Source of the DNA: Variovorax paradoxus | GTDB lineage: Bacteria; Pseudomonadota; Gammaproteobacteria; Burkholderiales; Burkholderiaceae_C | DNA length: 64,000 nt | Assembly (NCBI RefSeq): GCF_018614915.1 | Contig: NZ_JAGGNU010000028.1 | Coordinates: forward strand, 1 to 64,000 | Direction of reading: 5' to 3' | Shown: positions 1-7,538 of the stretch, in pieces | How the letters are laid out: each line of letters starts with the position of its first letter | How positions within the stretch are numbered: position 1 is the stretch's first letter | Program-made: the position numbers and the translations under genes | The notes under the pieces: model-generated | What the model was told of the DNA's origin: nothing | Seen by the model: the letters and a program-made list of their open reading frames with translations, nothing else | The model's database searches: none

Positions 1-194
1 GCCTGCTGTCCTTCGGCGCCGGAGTGCATGTGTGCATCGGCGCAAGCCTGACGCTGATGGAGGCCGAGATCGTCTTCGGCCGGCTGCTTCGCCGATGGCC
101 CGGCTTGCGCTTGGTCGATGCGCAGCCGCGCTGGAGCGGCAACGCGGTGTACCGCGGCCTGGTCGCGCTGCCGGTGCGCCATGCTTTGCACTGA
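1..194 (+). CDS. cytochrome P450, C-terminal end (partial)
   Basis: Only the last 63 or so codons lie in the window, in the frame that starts at base 3. The second line of residues contains FGAGVHVCIG, the P450 heme-binding loop FGxGxHxCxG whose cysteine is the fifth heme ligand, followed by a short tail ending VALPVRHALH. This fixes the family (heme-thiolate monooxygenase, cytoplasmic in bacteria) but not the substrate. The gene starts upstream of the window. No ferredoxin or reductase partner is visible on this side. The stop is followed 15 bases later by the start of a small ORF. Confidence 0.9.
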   Translation, partial: LLSFGAGVHVCIGASLTLMEAEIVFGRLLRRWPGLRLVDAQPRWSGNAVYRGLVALPVRHALH

Positions 195-209
195 GCAAAT
201 TCAAGCGAT

Positions 210-533
210 ATGTTGGAACCCAGCGAACTGCCGGATGAACGGCTCGTCGAACTGGCGCGCGAGTGGCGTCGCGAGGCCTTGCGCAGTGTGCTGCACGCAC
301 GTGGGTATGCTCATATGTACGAGGCCGAGTATCGTCGCCGCATGAGGCCTGCGGTTAACCTTGAGCGCGCCGTTGCACACCCGACCACTCGCAGATCGTC
401 GCCTGCCATCGTGGAGGTTCTGGTAGGCGGACACGCCAAAACACGCTTCGTCCCAAGATGCAGGACCTCAACACGCAGTGGCGGTTCCGTGTCTTACGAG
501 TTGACGGCAAACGAGAGCGGGTACGCTCGCTAG
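210..533 (+). CDS. small hypothetical protein, possibly 3'-damaged
   Basis: 107 codons from ATG. Roughly the first 47 residues (LVELAREWRREALRSV, then HARGYAHMYEAEYRRR) are a charged helical stretch that resembles, from memory, small uncharacterised proteins common in Burkholderiales and usually only about 45-60 residues long. After that the sequence becomes low in character, rich in Arg, Ser and Thr, and reads like non-coding DNA. The natural stop may therefore have been lost in the rearrangement that also brought the IS3 fragment next door. No function is assigned. Confidence 0.4.
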   Translation: MLEPSELPDERLVELAREWRREALRSVLHARGYAHMYEAEYRRRMRPAVNLERAVAHPTTRRSSPAIVEVLVGGHAKTRFVPRCRTSTRSGGSVSYELTANESGYAR

Positions 534-539
534 GCAGCG

Positions 540-768
540 TCATCTCCTACCCCGATTGGACACCGGCCGGGGCGGCGAGCGTCGAATGGCGACGCGTCGG
601 ATTGTAGAAACGCTCGACGTAGTCGATACACATCGGCGCGTGCCTGCCCCCTGGACCTGTACACCTTCCTGGCCGTGCGCTCGGTCTTCAATGAACTGAA
701 GAAGCTCTCCATGCCCGAGTTGTCCTAGACCTCGCCTGCGCGGCTCATGCTGCACGTAGTGCCTTGCT
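540..768 (-). pseudogene. IS3-family transposase, C-terminal fragment with frameshift
   Basis: Minus-strand remnant of the OrfB integrase-type transposase. TCSMSRAGEV is followed by an in-frame TAG where the family has Trp, then DNSGMESFFSSLKTERTARK, the very typical IS3 tail with the last catalytic Glu region. The frame then shifts and continues as DYVERFYNPTRRHSTL before running into unrelated sequence. So there is one nonsense change, one frameshift and loss of both element ends. No terminal repeats were found. The upstream side runs into the Old Yellow Enzyme fragment. Confidence 0.85.
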
Positions 769-1194
769 CTTTGAGCAACTCCTCGTCGAGCGGCCCGTTG
801 CCATCCCACGGCCGCTGCATGCTGGACTTGCGCCCGGCGTGGGCGACTTGGACGGCAGCCTTGCCGCCGAAGGCGTGAATCTGGCTCGTCATCCGGCGCA
901 GTCCCGCGATTTGTTCTTCTCGCCAGATGCCGAGGTCGCCGAGCGTGATCCGGCCACCTCGCGTCACCGCAGCCGCCTCGGTGAACACGAGTCCGAAGCC
1001 GCCCATGGCGAACTTCGCGATGTGAGCGAGATGAAAATCATCGGCCATTCCGTCCTGAGCGGAATAGGTGCACATGGGCGAAAGCACGAGGCGGTTTTTC
1101 AGATCAACCCGGCGATCCGGAAGCCGCTGAACAGAGGCAACTCTTGCTCGGCTGATGCGGCATCAGGCATGCCCGTGAAAGTGTCGCCAGCCAT
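769..1194 (-). pseudogene. Old Yellow Enzyme family NADH:flavin oxidoreductase, broken N-terminal fragment
   Basis: A good start (ATG at 1194 with GGAGG just upstream) opens a frame reading PLFSGFRIAG. This must shift by one base near 1110 to continue as VDLKNRLVLSPMCTYSAQDG, the classic OYE beginning where the flavin-binding loop lies. It then reads through VFTEAAAVTRGGR and AVQVAHAGRKSS, the family active-site neighbourhood. After about 130 residues of roughly 360 the homology ends at the IS3 transposase remnant. The gene is thus both frameshifted and truncated and should not make a working flavoprotein. Confidence 0.8.
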
Positions 1195-1360
1195 CCCGTG
1201 GCCTCCTGATGGCAAAGGTTGAGTTGGGCGCGGCACGACTGCTGTCGACCGCGCTGCTCGTGGCGACCGCACGAGGCGTCATCACGACGTTTAAGAATAT
1301 CGACGGACATCTGCATTGCGCGGATGTCCGATTCCGCTACGCGAAATTCGAGCGCGGGCC

Positions 1361-1528
1361 TCACGCCAGCGCAAATGCCAGATGGACCAGCACGATTGCC
1401 AAACCGAGCGCTGCAAACCAGCGCTGTCCGTGGTAGTAGTCGGACAGCTGAGCGGTAGGTACCGTCACCAGATGGCCGCACATGGCGCACACCACGGTCT
1501 GTTCTTCCAGTTCCCGATTCGAGTTCAT
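1361..1528 (-). CDS. 55-residue membrane protein with N-terminal CxxC
   Basis: ATG at 1528, 18 bases after the stop of the VOC gene and on the same strand. The protein has a charged head, a CAMCGHL motif at residues 14-20 (a possible one-half metal knuckle), a short soluble linker with a Tyr-Tyr-His segment, and a C-terminal hydrophobic helix (residues about 38-55: FAALGLAIVLVHLAFALA) that ends the chain. It looks like a tail-anchored inner-membrane microprotein. The ribosome site is weak, so coupling to the gene before it is likely. No family recognised. Clean codon use and the sensible topology argue that it is real. Confidence 0.55.
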   Translation of the reverse strand: MNSNRELEEQTVVCAMCGHLVTVPTAQLSDYYHGQRWFAALGLAIVLVHLAFALA

Positions 1529-1545
1529 TTGCGCAGGCCCTTGGA

Positions 1546-2268
1546 CTATGCAGACGGAGCAAGTCCCGCATTCGGGTTGAAGGCCACGGCATCGGGTGCG
1601 TTCAGCCCGACAAGCGACGCCTTTTGGGACAGTTCGATGAAGTTGCCATCGGGGTCGCGCAGGAACGAAATAACGGCCGCGTCGCCGATCCGCTTCGGTG
1701 GATCACCTTCGCACGCGCCGCGCCGCAACGCTAGCGCATGCTCCGCGGCGCAGTCCGTCACCTGAATGGTCAGGTAGCTCCAGCCGCGCGCCTTCCAGCT
1801 TGCTGGGCCAGCCGCCATGGGCGCAGTGATGAGTTCGACCCGGGTAGTACCGCATACATAGCCGGCAGGCCCGTCGCTGTCCAGTTGCAGCGTGTCGCGC
1901 CAGAACCGGTGATGCGCCGCGAGGTCCGACACTGCCAGCTGAATGGAAAGGTCAATGCCTTCGTGCTCGGCGGCCGGCAGCAGCGTCACGCGGTTGCCGT
2001 CGGGATCGCGCAAGTCGGTTCGCCGTGTGATGCCGGCACGCACGACCGCAACGCGGGTGATTGCGCCAGCAGCCCGCGAGATCGGGCTCCTGGCATGGTT
2101 CACCTTGACGATGCTCGCGCCGGCGACGAACCGATGTTGGTGGATGCCACCGCCCAGTTTGAGGAACGGCTCTCTCGCCAGTCCCACTGCCTCGCTCCAG
2201 AATTGCAACAGCGCCGGCAGGTTGTCTGCGAACAGACCCACGTCAAGGGCGGGCTTGGCAAGATGCAT
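1546..2268 (-). CDS. two-domain VOC (glyoxalase/extradiol dioxygenase fold) protein
   Basis: 240 residues with two vicinal-oxygen-chelate repeats. The first is about residues 1-105, with FADNLPALLQFWSEAVGL and a DPDGNRVTLLP end. The second is about 108-225, with AVSDLAAHHRFWRDTLQL and DPDGNFIELSQ, where the final Glu is the usual metal ligand position. His residues near HQHRF could supply another ligand. The family includes extradiol dioxygenases, glyoxalases and isomerases, so the reaction cannot be named. It lies 21 bases after the Bug receptor gene and appears to be near the 3' end of the long operon headed by the TetR gene at 11.5 kb. Confidence 0.8.
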   Translation of the reverse strand: MHLAKPALDVGLFADNLPALLQFWSEAVGLAREPFLKLGGGIHQHRFVAGASIVKVNHARSPISRAAGAITRVAVVRAGITRRTDLRDPDGNRVTLLPAAEHEGIDLSIQLAVSDLAAHHRFWRDTLQLDSDGPAGYVCGTTRVELITAPMAAGPASWKARGWSYLTIQVTDCAAEHALALRRGACEGDPPKRIGDAAVISFLRDPDGNFIELSQKASLVGLNAPDAVAFNPNAGLAPSA

Positions 2269-2289
2269 GGAAGTGTGCGCCTTTGTCGA

Positions 2290-3276
2290 TCAGGACTCAG
2301 CCCGAAATCCAACCCTTCGGATGATCGGGCCCCAGCGCTCGAATTCTTCTCGGTGGCTGCGTGCCATCTCCGCAGGCGTAGAGCCACGCGCCTGCAGCCC
2401 CATGACGGCCAGCGATTCCACGGCCACGTTGTCCTTCAGAGCAGCGTTGATGACCATGCTCGCTGCGGACACCATCGACGCCGGCGTGCGTGCGGGGGCA
2501 TAAAAACCGAACCACTCTTCAGCAGTGAGTTCCGGGAACCCCTCTTCCGCGAAGGTGGCGACCTGTGGCGCATAGCTGGAACGCGTTGCACCGGAATGGG
2601 CCAGGATGCGGCACTTGCCGGCACGGTGGTTCGCCAACACATCGCCGGTGGGTGTGAAGGTGGCCGCAATCTGTCCGCCGATCATCTCCGTCACGGCCGG
2701 AACGGACCCTCGGTAAGGCACATGATCAAGTCTGACGCCGGCCGTCAATCCGAGAAGCGCGCCAATGAAGTGCGGCGTGATGCCTGCACCGGGGGAGCCG
2801 TAATTGGCCTGCTGCGGATTGGCACGAGCCCACGCCAGGAAGGCCTTGACCGACTTGACCTCGGCTGGAACAGCCGGCCCGACGGCCAGCGCGTGCGTCA
2901 TGATGGCCGCGGTGCTCACGGCCACGAAGTCGTTCTGTGGGTCGTAGCCCAGCTTGGTGTAGACGTGAGGGTAGATGGCCATGCACGCGTAGGGCGTGAG
3001 CAGCAGGACCGAACCGTCTGCAGGTGCAGTCTTGACGACCTCGCATGCAATGCGGCCGCCAGCGCCGGCGCGGTTGTCGACCACGCCGCCACCGCGTGAA
3101 TAGCTGATGCCGGCGATGCGCTCGGCCACTCGTCTGCTGCAGGTATCGGCCGTGCCGCCAGCCGGGAACCCGTTGACGATGCGTACGATGTCGTGTGGCT
3201 GCGCCACGGCCAGCCGGCCGACGGTTGTCAGCAGTGCTGCGCCAGACCACGACATGAGCGTTCGGCGATGAATCAT
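2290..3276 (-). CDS. Bug family (TctC-like) periplasmic binding protein 1
   Basis: 328 residues. The start at 3276 is chosen because AGGAGACA lies just upstream and because it gives a signal peptide (MIHRRTLMSWSGAALL, ending AVAQ). The upstream extension has no such support. Mature protein features are those of tripartite tricarboxylate receptors: IVNGFPAGGTADT near the N-terminus, VVDNRAGAGG, a VPYRGSVPAVTEMIGGQI motif in the middle and the family C-terminal helices. Such proteins capture carboxylates in the periplasm. No TctA or TctB membrane genes are in the window, so its transport partner, or a signalling role, is unknown. It follows two flavin-reductase-like genes. Confidence 0.9.
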   Translation of the reverse strand: MIHRRTLMSWSGAALLTTVGRLAVAQPHDIVRIVNGFPAGGTADTCSRRVAERIAGISYSRGGGVVDNRAGAGGRIACEVVKTAPADGSVLLLTPYACMAIYPHVYTKLGYDPQNDFVAVSTAAIMTHALAVGPAVPAEVKSVKAFLAWARANPQQANYGSPGAGITPHFIGALLGLTAGVRLDHVPYRGSVPAVTEMIGGQIAATFTPTGDVLANHRAGKCRILAHSGATRSSYAPQVATFAEEGFPELTAEEWFGFYAPARTPASMVSAASMVINAALKDNVAVESLAVMGLQARGSTPAEMARSHREEFERWGPIIRRVGFRAES

Positions 3277-3325
3277 TGTTGTCTCCTGCTGTGGAAGAGG
3301 GTGCGTGCGCCGGCGCGAATCTGGT

Positions 3326-4048
3326 TCACTTGGCCGACAACCTGACATCGCCGGCAGCCGACCAGGACTTTTCGGCCACTGGGGACCAGCCGACGTCACG
3401 GCCGTCGATCCGACGCCAAGGGCGAGCGGCATACTCGGCCGTCAGTTCCGCAGGCAGGGGGCAAGTGAAGACAGCGTCGGCAATCGTGTATTCCGCGGCC
3501 AGTCGCCCCACGGCATGCAGACTGGCCGTGTTGATCCGGCCGTCGGGCAGCCAGACACCCTCGCCGAAGTGGAAGCGCACCACACGCCCGACCAGCACGT
3601 GGTCGCCGACGTCGCCCATCGGCGTGATGGAGTGCACCTTGCATTCCATCGCGATCGGCGCATCGGTGACGCGCGGCGGTTTGACGTTCTCGCTGGGTGT
3701 TCTGCCCAGGCCGGCGACGGCAAACTCGTCCTCGTCGGGCGCGTACTCCACTGCGCACAGGTGCATCTGATTGGCTTGCGGCAGGCTCACCACATTCACC
3801 ACGAACTCGCCGGTATCGCGTGCGTTGACTAGCGTGTCCTTCAGCGTTGCACGGTCGGAGCGCGGTTGCAGGGTCAGGCTCACCATGGGCGGCTTGCGCG
3901 ACACCACTGTAAAAAAGGAGAACGGTGCCAGGTTGGCAACGCCGTCGCGCGACAAGGTCGAAGCCCAGCAGATCGGCCTCGGCACGACACTGCCGATCAG
4001 GATCTTGTAGAGCTCGTCAGTACTGAGGTCGTCCGGATCAACTTGCAT
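3326..4048 (-). CDS. flavin reductase-like FMN-binding split-barrel protein (type 1)
   Basis: 240 residues. ATG at 4048 follows GGGAGATCCC. The start fits the family: LYKILIGSVVPRPICWAST, then VANLAPFSFFTVVSRKPPMV, the flavin-binding segment of the flavin reductase-like (split barrel) family. Next come NARDTGEFVVNVVS and MECKVHSI. The C-terminal part, with YTIADAVFTCPLP, is specific to a subgroup. Members bind FMN and reduce free flavin for two-component monooxygenases or act as independent FMN oxidoreductases. It sits in tandem with a second, different member of the family, with no monooxygenase nearby, so the role as a partner reductase is unproven. Confidence 0.85.
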   Translation of the reverse strand: MQVDPDDLSTDELYKILIGSVVPRPICWASTLSRDGVANLAPFSFFTVVSRKPPMVSLTLQPRSDRATLKDTLVNARDTGEFVVNVVSLPQANQMHLCAVEYAPDEDEFAVAGLGRTPSENVKPPRVTDAPIAMECKVHSITPMGDVGDHVLVGRVVRFHFGEGVWLPDGRINTASLHAVGRLAAEYTIADAVFTCPLPAELTAEYAARPWRRIDGRDVGWSPVAEKSWSAAGDVRLSAK

Positions 4049-4107
4049 GGGATCTCCCGGTGTCCGTTTGTCTTTGTGCTTGGCGGGTCCGTCGCTAGGA
4101 CTGCGCA

Positions 4108-4806
4108 TCAGGAGCCGTGGTGGGCCGGAATGCTGCTGCCAGCCGGGCGTTCCATCTCGAACATCCGATCGGGGGTCACCTCGACGTAGTCGCCGCCGCG
4201 TCCCGCACGCAGGACCGGGCGGGCCTCGGCAGTCTGGTAGACGCCGTCCACGATGAGCGTTCGATCGATGTAGACAGCAATCACTTCGCCCAGCACGAGC
4301 CACCCTGAGACCGCCTGACCCTTGTGGTCCTTGAATTGGACGATGTCGACGACCTTGCACTCCATCGCGGCGCGGGCCTCACCGACGCGCGGCGCCTTGA
4401 CGTGACGGCTGGGTACCGCGGTGAGGCCTGCATGCGCGAACTCACTCATGCCCGGCGGCAGAGGTGTTGCAGTCTGGTTCATGCGCGTGTCCAGTTCCTT
4501 GGTGACGAGGTTCCACACGAACTCTCCGGTCTCCGATGCGTTTCGTACGCTGTCCTTCCACGCGATGGATGCGAAGCCCAGGATCGGTGGCTCGTAGTTG
4601 AAGGCGTTGAAGAAGCTGTAGGGGGCCAGGTTCGGGCGGCCATCGCGGTCGATCGATGAGATCCACCCGATCGGGCGTGGCGCGATCACCGCATTGAACG
4701 GGTTGTGCCGCAGGCCGTGGCCTTGCGCGGGCTCGTAGTAGTGGAAGCGTTCGTCGTCCATGGCGCGGTCCTTGGTCTGGGGCGTGTCAATGCTGGCGGA
4801 GCTCAT
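4108..4806 (-). CDS. flavin reductase-like FMN-binding protein (type 2)
   Basis: 232 residues. Start ATG at 4806 overlaps the stop of the preceding Bug gene by 4 bases (ATGA), so the pair is translationally coupled. An internal Met (MDDERFHYYEP) is an alternative start. Family signature: APRPIGWISSIDRDGRPNLA, PYSFFNAFNYEPPILGF, NASETGEFVWNLV and AAMECKVVDIVQF. A near copy (same motifs at almost every position) lies at 31765-32421, also beside a Bug gene, so this two-gene module occurs twice in the window. Probable cytoplasmic FMN-dependent reductase; substrate unknown. Confidence 0.85.
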   Translation of the reverse strand: MSSASIDTPQTKDRAMDDERFHYYEPAQGHGLRHNPFNAVIAPRPIGWISSIDRDGRPNLAPYSFFNAFNYEPPILGFASIAWKDSVRNASETGEFVWNLVTKELDTRMNQTATPLPPGMSEFAHAGLTAVPSRHVKAPRVGEARAAMECKVVDIVQFKDHKGQAVSGWLVLGEVIAVYIDRTLIVDGVYQTAEARPVLRAGRGGDYVEVTPDRMFEMERPAGSSIPAHHGS

Positions 4807-5807
4807 TGCGTCTCCAGCTTGAGCGACTTCGCCAGGCGGGTGTACTTCGTCACCTGCTCCTGAAAGAAGCGCTGGGCGTCGGCAAGGTTCATGCGGTCCA
4901 CCGGCATGGCGGCGGATTCATTCAGGAACTGGCGAAACTCCGGCGACTGCACGGCGTCACTCGACACCGTCGACAGACGGGCAGCGACCGCCTCTGGAAC
5001 GCCCTCGGAGACGAAGATTCCGGCCCAGACGGTGTGCGTGAAGTCCTTGACCAGGTTGGACTCCTCGACGGTGGGGACGTTGGGGATAACGGGGTTGCGC
5101 TTGCCGTTGGCCACCGCGAGCGCCTTGAGGCGCCCGGATGCGATGTAAGCGGCCAAGCCCGCGGTCATCGGCGTGAAAGCCATGTCGAGCTCATGACCCA
5201 GAAGCGCCTGGATGATTGGCGCGGCACCCCTGTAAGGGATGTCGACGATCTTCGCGCCTGTGGCTTGCTTGAAGTCTTCGGTCACGAGGTGACTGAACGA
5301 GCCGGGGCCCCAGTTGCCCGCAGTCAGCGGCTTGCCCGCCTTGCTGGAGTTCACCAGCGCCGCCGTATTTGGGAATGCGTGGGCGTCGCTGGTCACCAGC
5401 ACCATGTCGGTCGGAAAGATGGAAGTCAAAAGCCGAAAGTTCGCCGGCTTGTACTTGGCGCTGGGAACCGTCAGCGGCGCCAGAATCAGGTCATTGCCTG
5501 TGCTGACCAGAAGCGTCTGGCCGTCCGGCGGTGCCTGTAGCACGGCGCGTGCAGCGATCCAACCCGTGGCGCCCGGCTGGTTCTCGATCACGACAGGTGC
5601 GGCGAGACCCACCTGCAGTTGGTGCTGCAGCTTGCGTATGGCCACGTCCGCCGGGCCGCCAGGCGCGTATGCGACCTTGATCGCAATCGGTTTACCGGCA
5701 GGACCCTGTGCGCCGACCCTTCCCAACGCGAGGGTTGCGGCGATGCCGACGATGGCGTGCCTTCGGGTGAGGGGTCGCGCGGGGATCTTGCGGCGTGCTT
5801 GTGTCAT
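4803..5807 (-). CDS. Bug family (TctC-like) periplasmic binding protein 2
   Basis: 334 residues starting at an ATG preceded by GGAGACAACC. The N-terminus (TRRHAIVGIAATLALGRVGAQ) is a signal peptide with paired Arg, possibly Tat-type. Mature motifs are IKVAYAPGGPADVA, VIENQPGATGWIAAR, DIPYRGAAPIIQALLGHELD and FTPMTAG. It belongs to the same branch as the receptor at 32448-33437: both have IKVAY at the start and APLTV-SAKY in the second quarter. It is a tripartite tricarboxylate receptor-type solute binder with no linked TctAB. The 3' end overlaps the flavin-reductase-like gene. Confidence 0.9.
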   Translation of the reverse strand: MTQARRKIPARPLTRRHAIVGIAATLALGRVGAQGPAGKPIAIKVAYAPGGPADVAIRKLQHQLQVGLAAPVVIENQPGATGWIAARAVLQAPPDGQTLLVSTGNDLILAPLTVPSAKYKPANFRLLTSIFPTDMVLVTSDAHAFPNTAALVNSSKAGKPLTAGNWGPGSFSHLVTEDFKQATGAKIVDIPYRGAAPIIQALLGHELDMAFTPMTAGLAAYIASGRLKALAVANGKRNPVIPNVPTVEESNLVKDFTHTVWAGIFVSEGVPEAVAARLSTVSSDAVQSPEFRQFLNESAAMPVDRMNLADAQRFFQEQVTKYTRLAKSLKLETQ

Positions 5808-5849
5808 GGTTGTCTCCAGGTGGTCCTGACCGATTCGTCGGCATTCTTT

Positions 5850-7538
5850 TCAGTGGGACACGCTGTTCAAATCAGGCGTGTTGTCGCGGGTCGCCAATTC
5901 CTTGATCAGCCCCTTTTGCAGTTTCCCGTTCTGATTTCGCGGCAACGGCTCGAGCGTCACCCTCCAGAAGTCAGGACGCTTGTAGTCCGCGATTCGAGAT
6001 GACAGGAATGCGGCCAGGTCCTGCGGCGACGTGGCGGCGGTCTTCACCTGGACGAGAGCGAAGGTCTTCTCGCCGAGCACCTCGTCGGGCAGGCCGACTA
6101 CGGCGCAATCGGCGACGCCGGAATGAAGCAGAAGCGCGTTCTCCAGCTCTGCGCTGAAAATCTTGAAGCCACCGCGGATGATCATGTCCTTGATGCGATC
6201 GAGGATGTAGACGCGCCCGGCGGTGTCGATCTTTGCAACGTCGCCGCTGCGCCAGTAGCCTTCGTGGAAGGCCTTCTCGGTAGCCTGCGGGTCGCGCCAG
6301 TAGTGCAGGAACACGTTGGGCCCGCGCACCAGAAGTTCGCCGCTGGTCCCCGGCGCTGCAGGGGCGCCATGCTCATCGACAACAACGAGGTCATCGCATT
6401 CGAGTGAGATGCCCACGCTGTCCGGCTGCTGCTTGGTGAGCGCCGCGGGCATCATCGTGCACACGGCGCAAGTTTCGGTCGCGCCGTAGGCGTTGACCAT
6501 GCTCAAGCCCGGCAGCACGGCGGAGAAGCGCTCGATCACGGCCGCTGGCATGATTGCGCCGCCGTAGATGCAGTAGCGCCATGCCGACAGGTCGTGGTCC
6601 TTCAGGGACGGGTCCATCTGGCAGAGCTGGATCATGGTGGGCACCATGACCGAATAGGTGATGCGTTCTCGGGCGAGCGTTTCCAGAACGGAAGTGGCCT
6701 TGAAGGCCTTCATCAACACCAGAGCGCCGCCGCTGGCCAGCGTCACCGACAGCACTGGTCCGAAGCCGGCGATGTGCGTGCCGGGCACCACCAGCAGCGC
6801 CCGCTGCGGCGCATCGATGCCAAGGGCGTACAGGTAGTGCAGGCAGGTGTGAATGAAGTTCAGGTGGGTGAGGCACGCACCCTTGGGCTTGCCAGTCGTG
6901 CCGGAGGTGTACACGATCATCATCGTGTCCTCCTCGTTTGGCGACGGGAGGTCCACCGGCGCGGCGTTGTCCAGCGCGTCGAAGGGCTGGCCGTCTCGCG
7001 AGTCATCCACCACGTAGACGCGGCGCACCGTGGATTGCGCAGGAAAGCGGCTGGTGCACTCGGCCGTCGTGACGACGAAAGCCGGTTCGCAGTTGGCGAT
7101 GATGTGGGCCACGTCCATCGGCCCCAGACGCGTTCCGAGTGGGACGGCGATGCCGCCGGCGCGGACGCACGCGAGCACCGCGACGACGTACTCGAGACGG
7201 TTGTCCAGCATCACGGCCACCCGCTCGCCAGCGCGCAGCCCTGCGCGCAGCAGGCCGCTTGCATACCGCTGCACCAGGTCGTCAAGCTCGCCGTAGCTCA
7301 GCCTACGCTGTCCGCATACGACTGCCTCGGCATCCGGATTGCGTGCCACCGAAGCGCGGAACGTCGCATCGTAGCTGCGTGGCCGGCTCTCGTAGACACG
7401 CACCTTGCGCCCGCCGTGGACCGTGGCCTCCAGCGTGCGGTTCAAGTCGAGCGGTGCGCGCCAACGGCTGACGTCGGCCGTCGTGCGCATGCTGCGCTCG
7501 AACGCACCTGCCAGCGGGATGCCAGACGGCGAGTTCAT
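5850..7538 (-). CDS. acyl-CoA ligase (AMP-forming, ANL superfamily)
   Basis: 562 residues, starting at 7538 where ATG overlaps the stop of the BKACE gene (ATGA). Core motifs are in order: VYTSGTTGKPKGACLTH (phosphate loop), VNAYGATETCAV (A5), EGYWRSGDVAKID (A7, Asp binding ribose), a hinge near LDRIKDMIIRGGFKI, and NQNGKLQK (A10 catalytic Lys). The enzyme should adenylate a carboxylic acid and load it on CoA. The family includes FadD13-like and medium-chain or cyclic acid ligases. Its place between a beta-keto acid cleavage enzyme and a Bug receptor suggests it activates the pathway substrate or an intermediate. The substrate cannot be deduced. Confidence 0.9.
   Translation of the reverse strand: MNSPSGIPLAGAFERSMRTTADVSRWRAPLDLNRTLEATVHGGRKVRVYESRPRSYDATFRASVARNPDAEAVVCGQRRLSYGELDDLVQRYASGLLRAGLRAGERVAVMLDNRLEYVVAVLACVRAGGIAVPLGTRLGPMDVAHIIANCEPAFVVTTAECTSRFPAQSTVRRVYVVDDSRDGQPFDALDNAAPVDLPSPNEEDTMMIVYTSGTTGKPKGACLTHLNFIHTCLHYLYALGIDAPQRALLVVPGTHIAGFGPVLSVTLASGGALVLMKAFKATSVLETLARERITYSVMVPTMIQLCQMDPSLKDHDLSAWRYCIYGGAIMPAAVIERFSAVLPGLSMVNAYGATETCAVCTMMPAALTKQQPDSVGISLECDDLVVVDEHGAPAAPGTSGELLVRGPNVFLHYWRDPQATEKAFHEGYWRSGDVAKIDTAGRVYILDRIKDMIIRGGFKIFSAELENALLLHSGVADCAVVGLPDEVLGEKTFALVQVKTAATSPQDLAAFLSSRIADYKRPDFWRVTLEPLPRNQNGKLQKGLIKELATRDNTPDLNSVSH

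Noticed and set aside
1738..3099. 453-codon plus-strand open frame opposite the VOC and Bug genes
   Set aside because: It is rich in Arg, Gly, Ala and His, lacks family motifs and lies opposite two well-supported genes; a product of high GC on the other strand.
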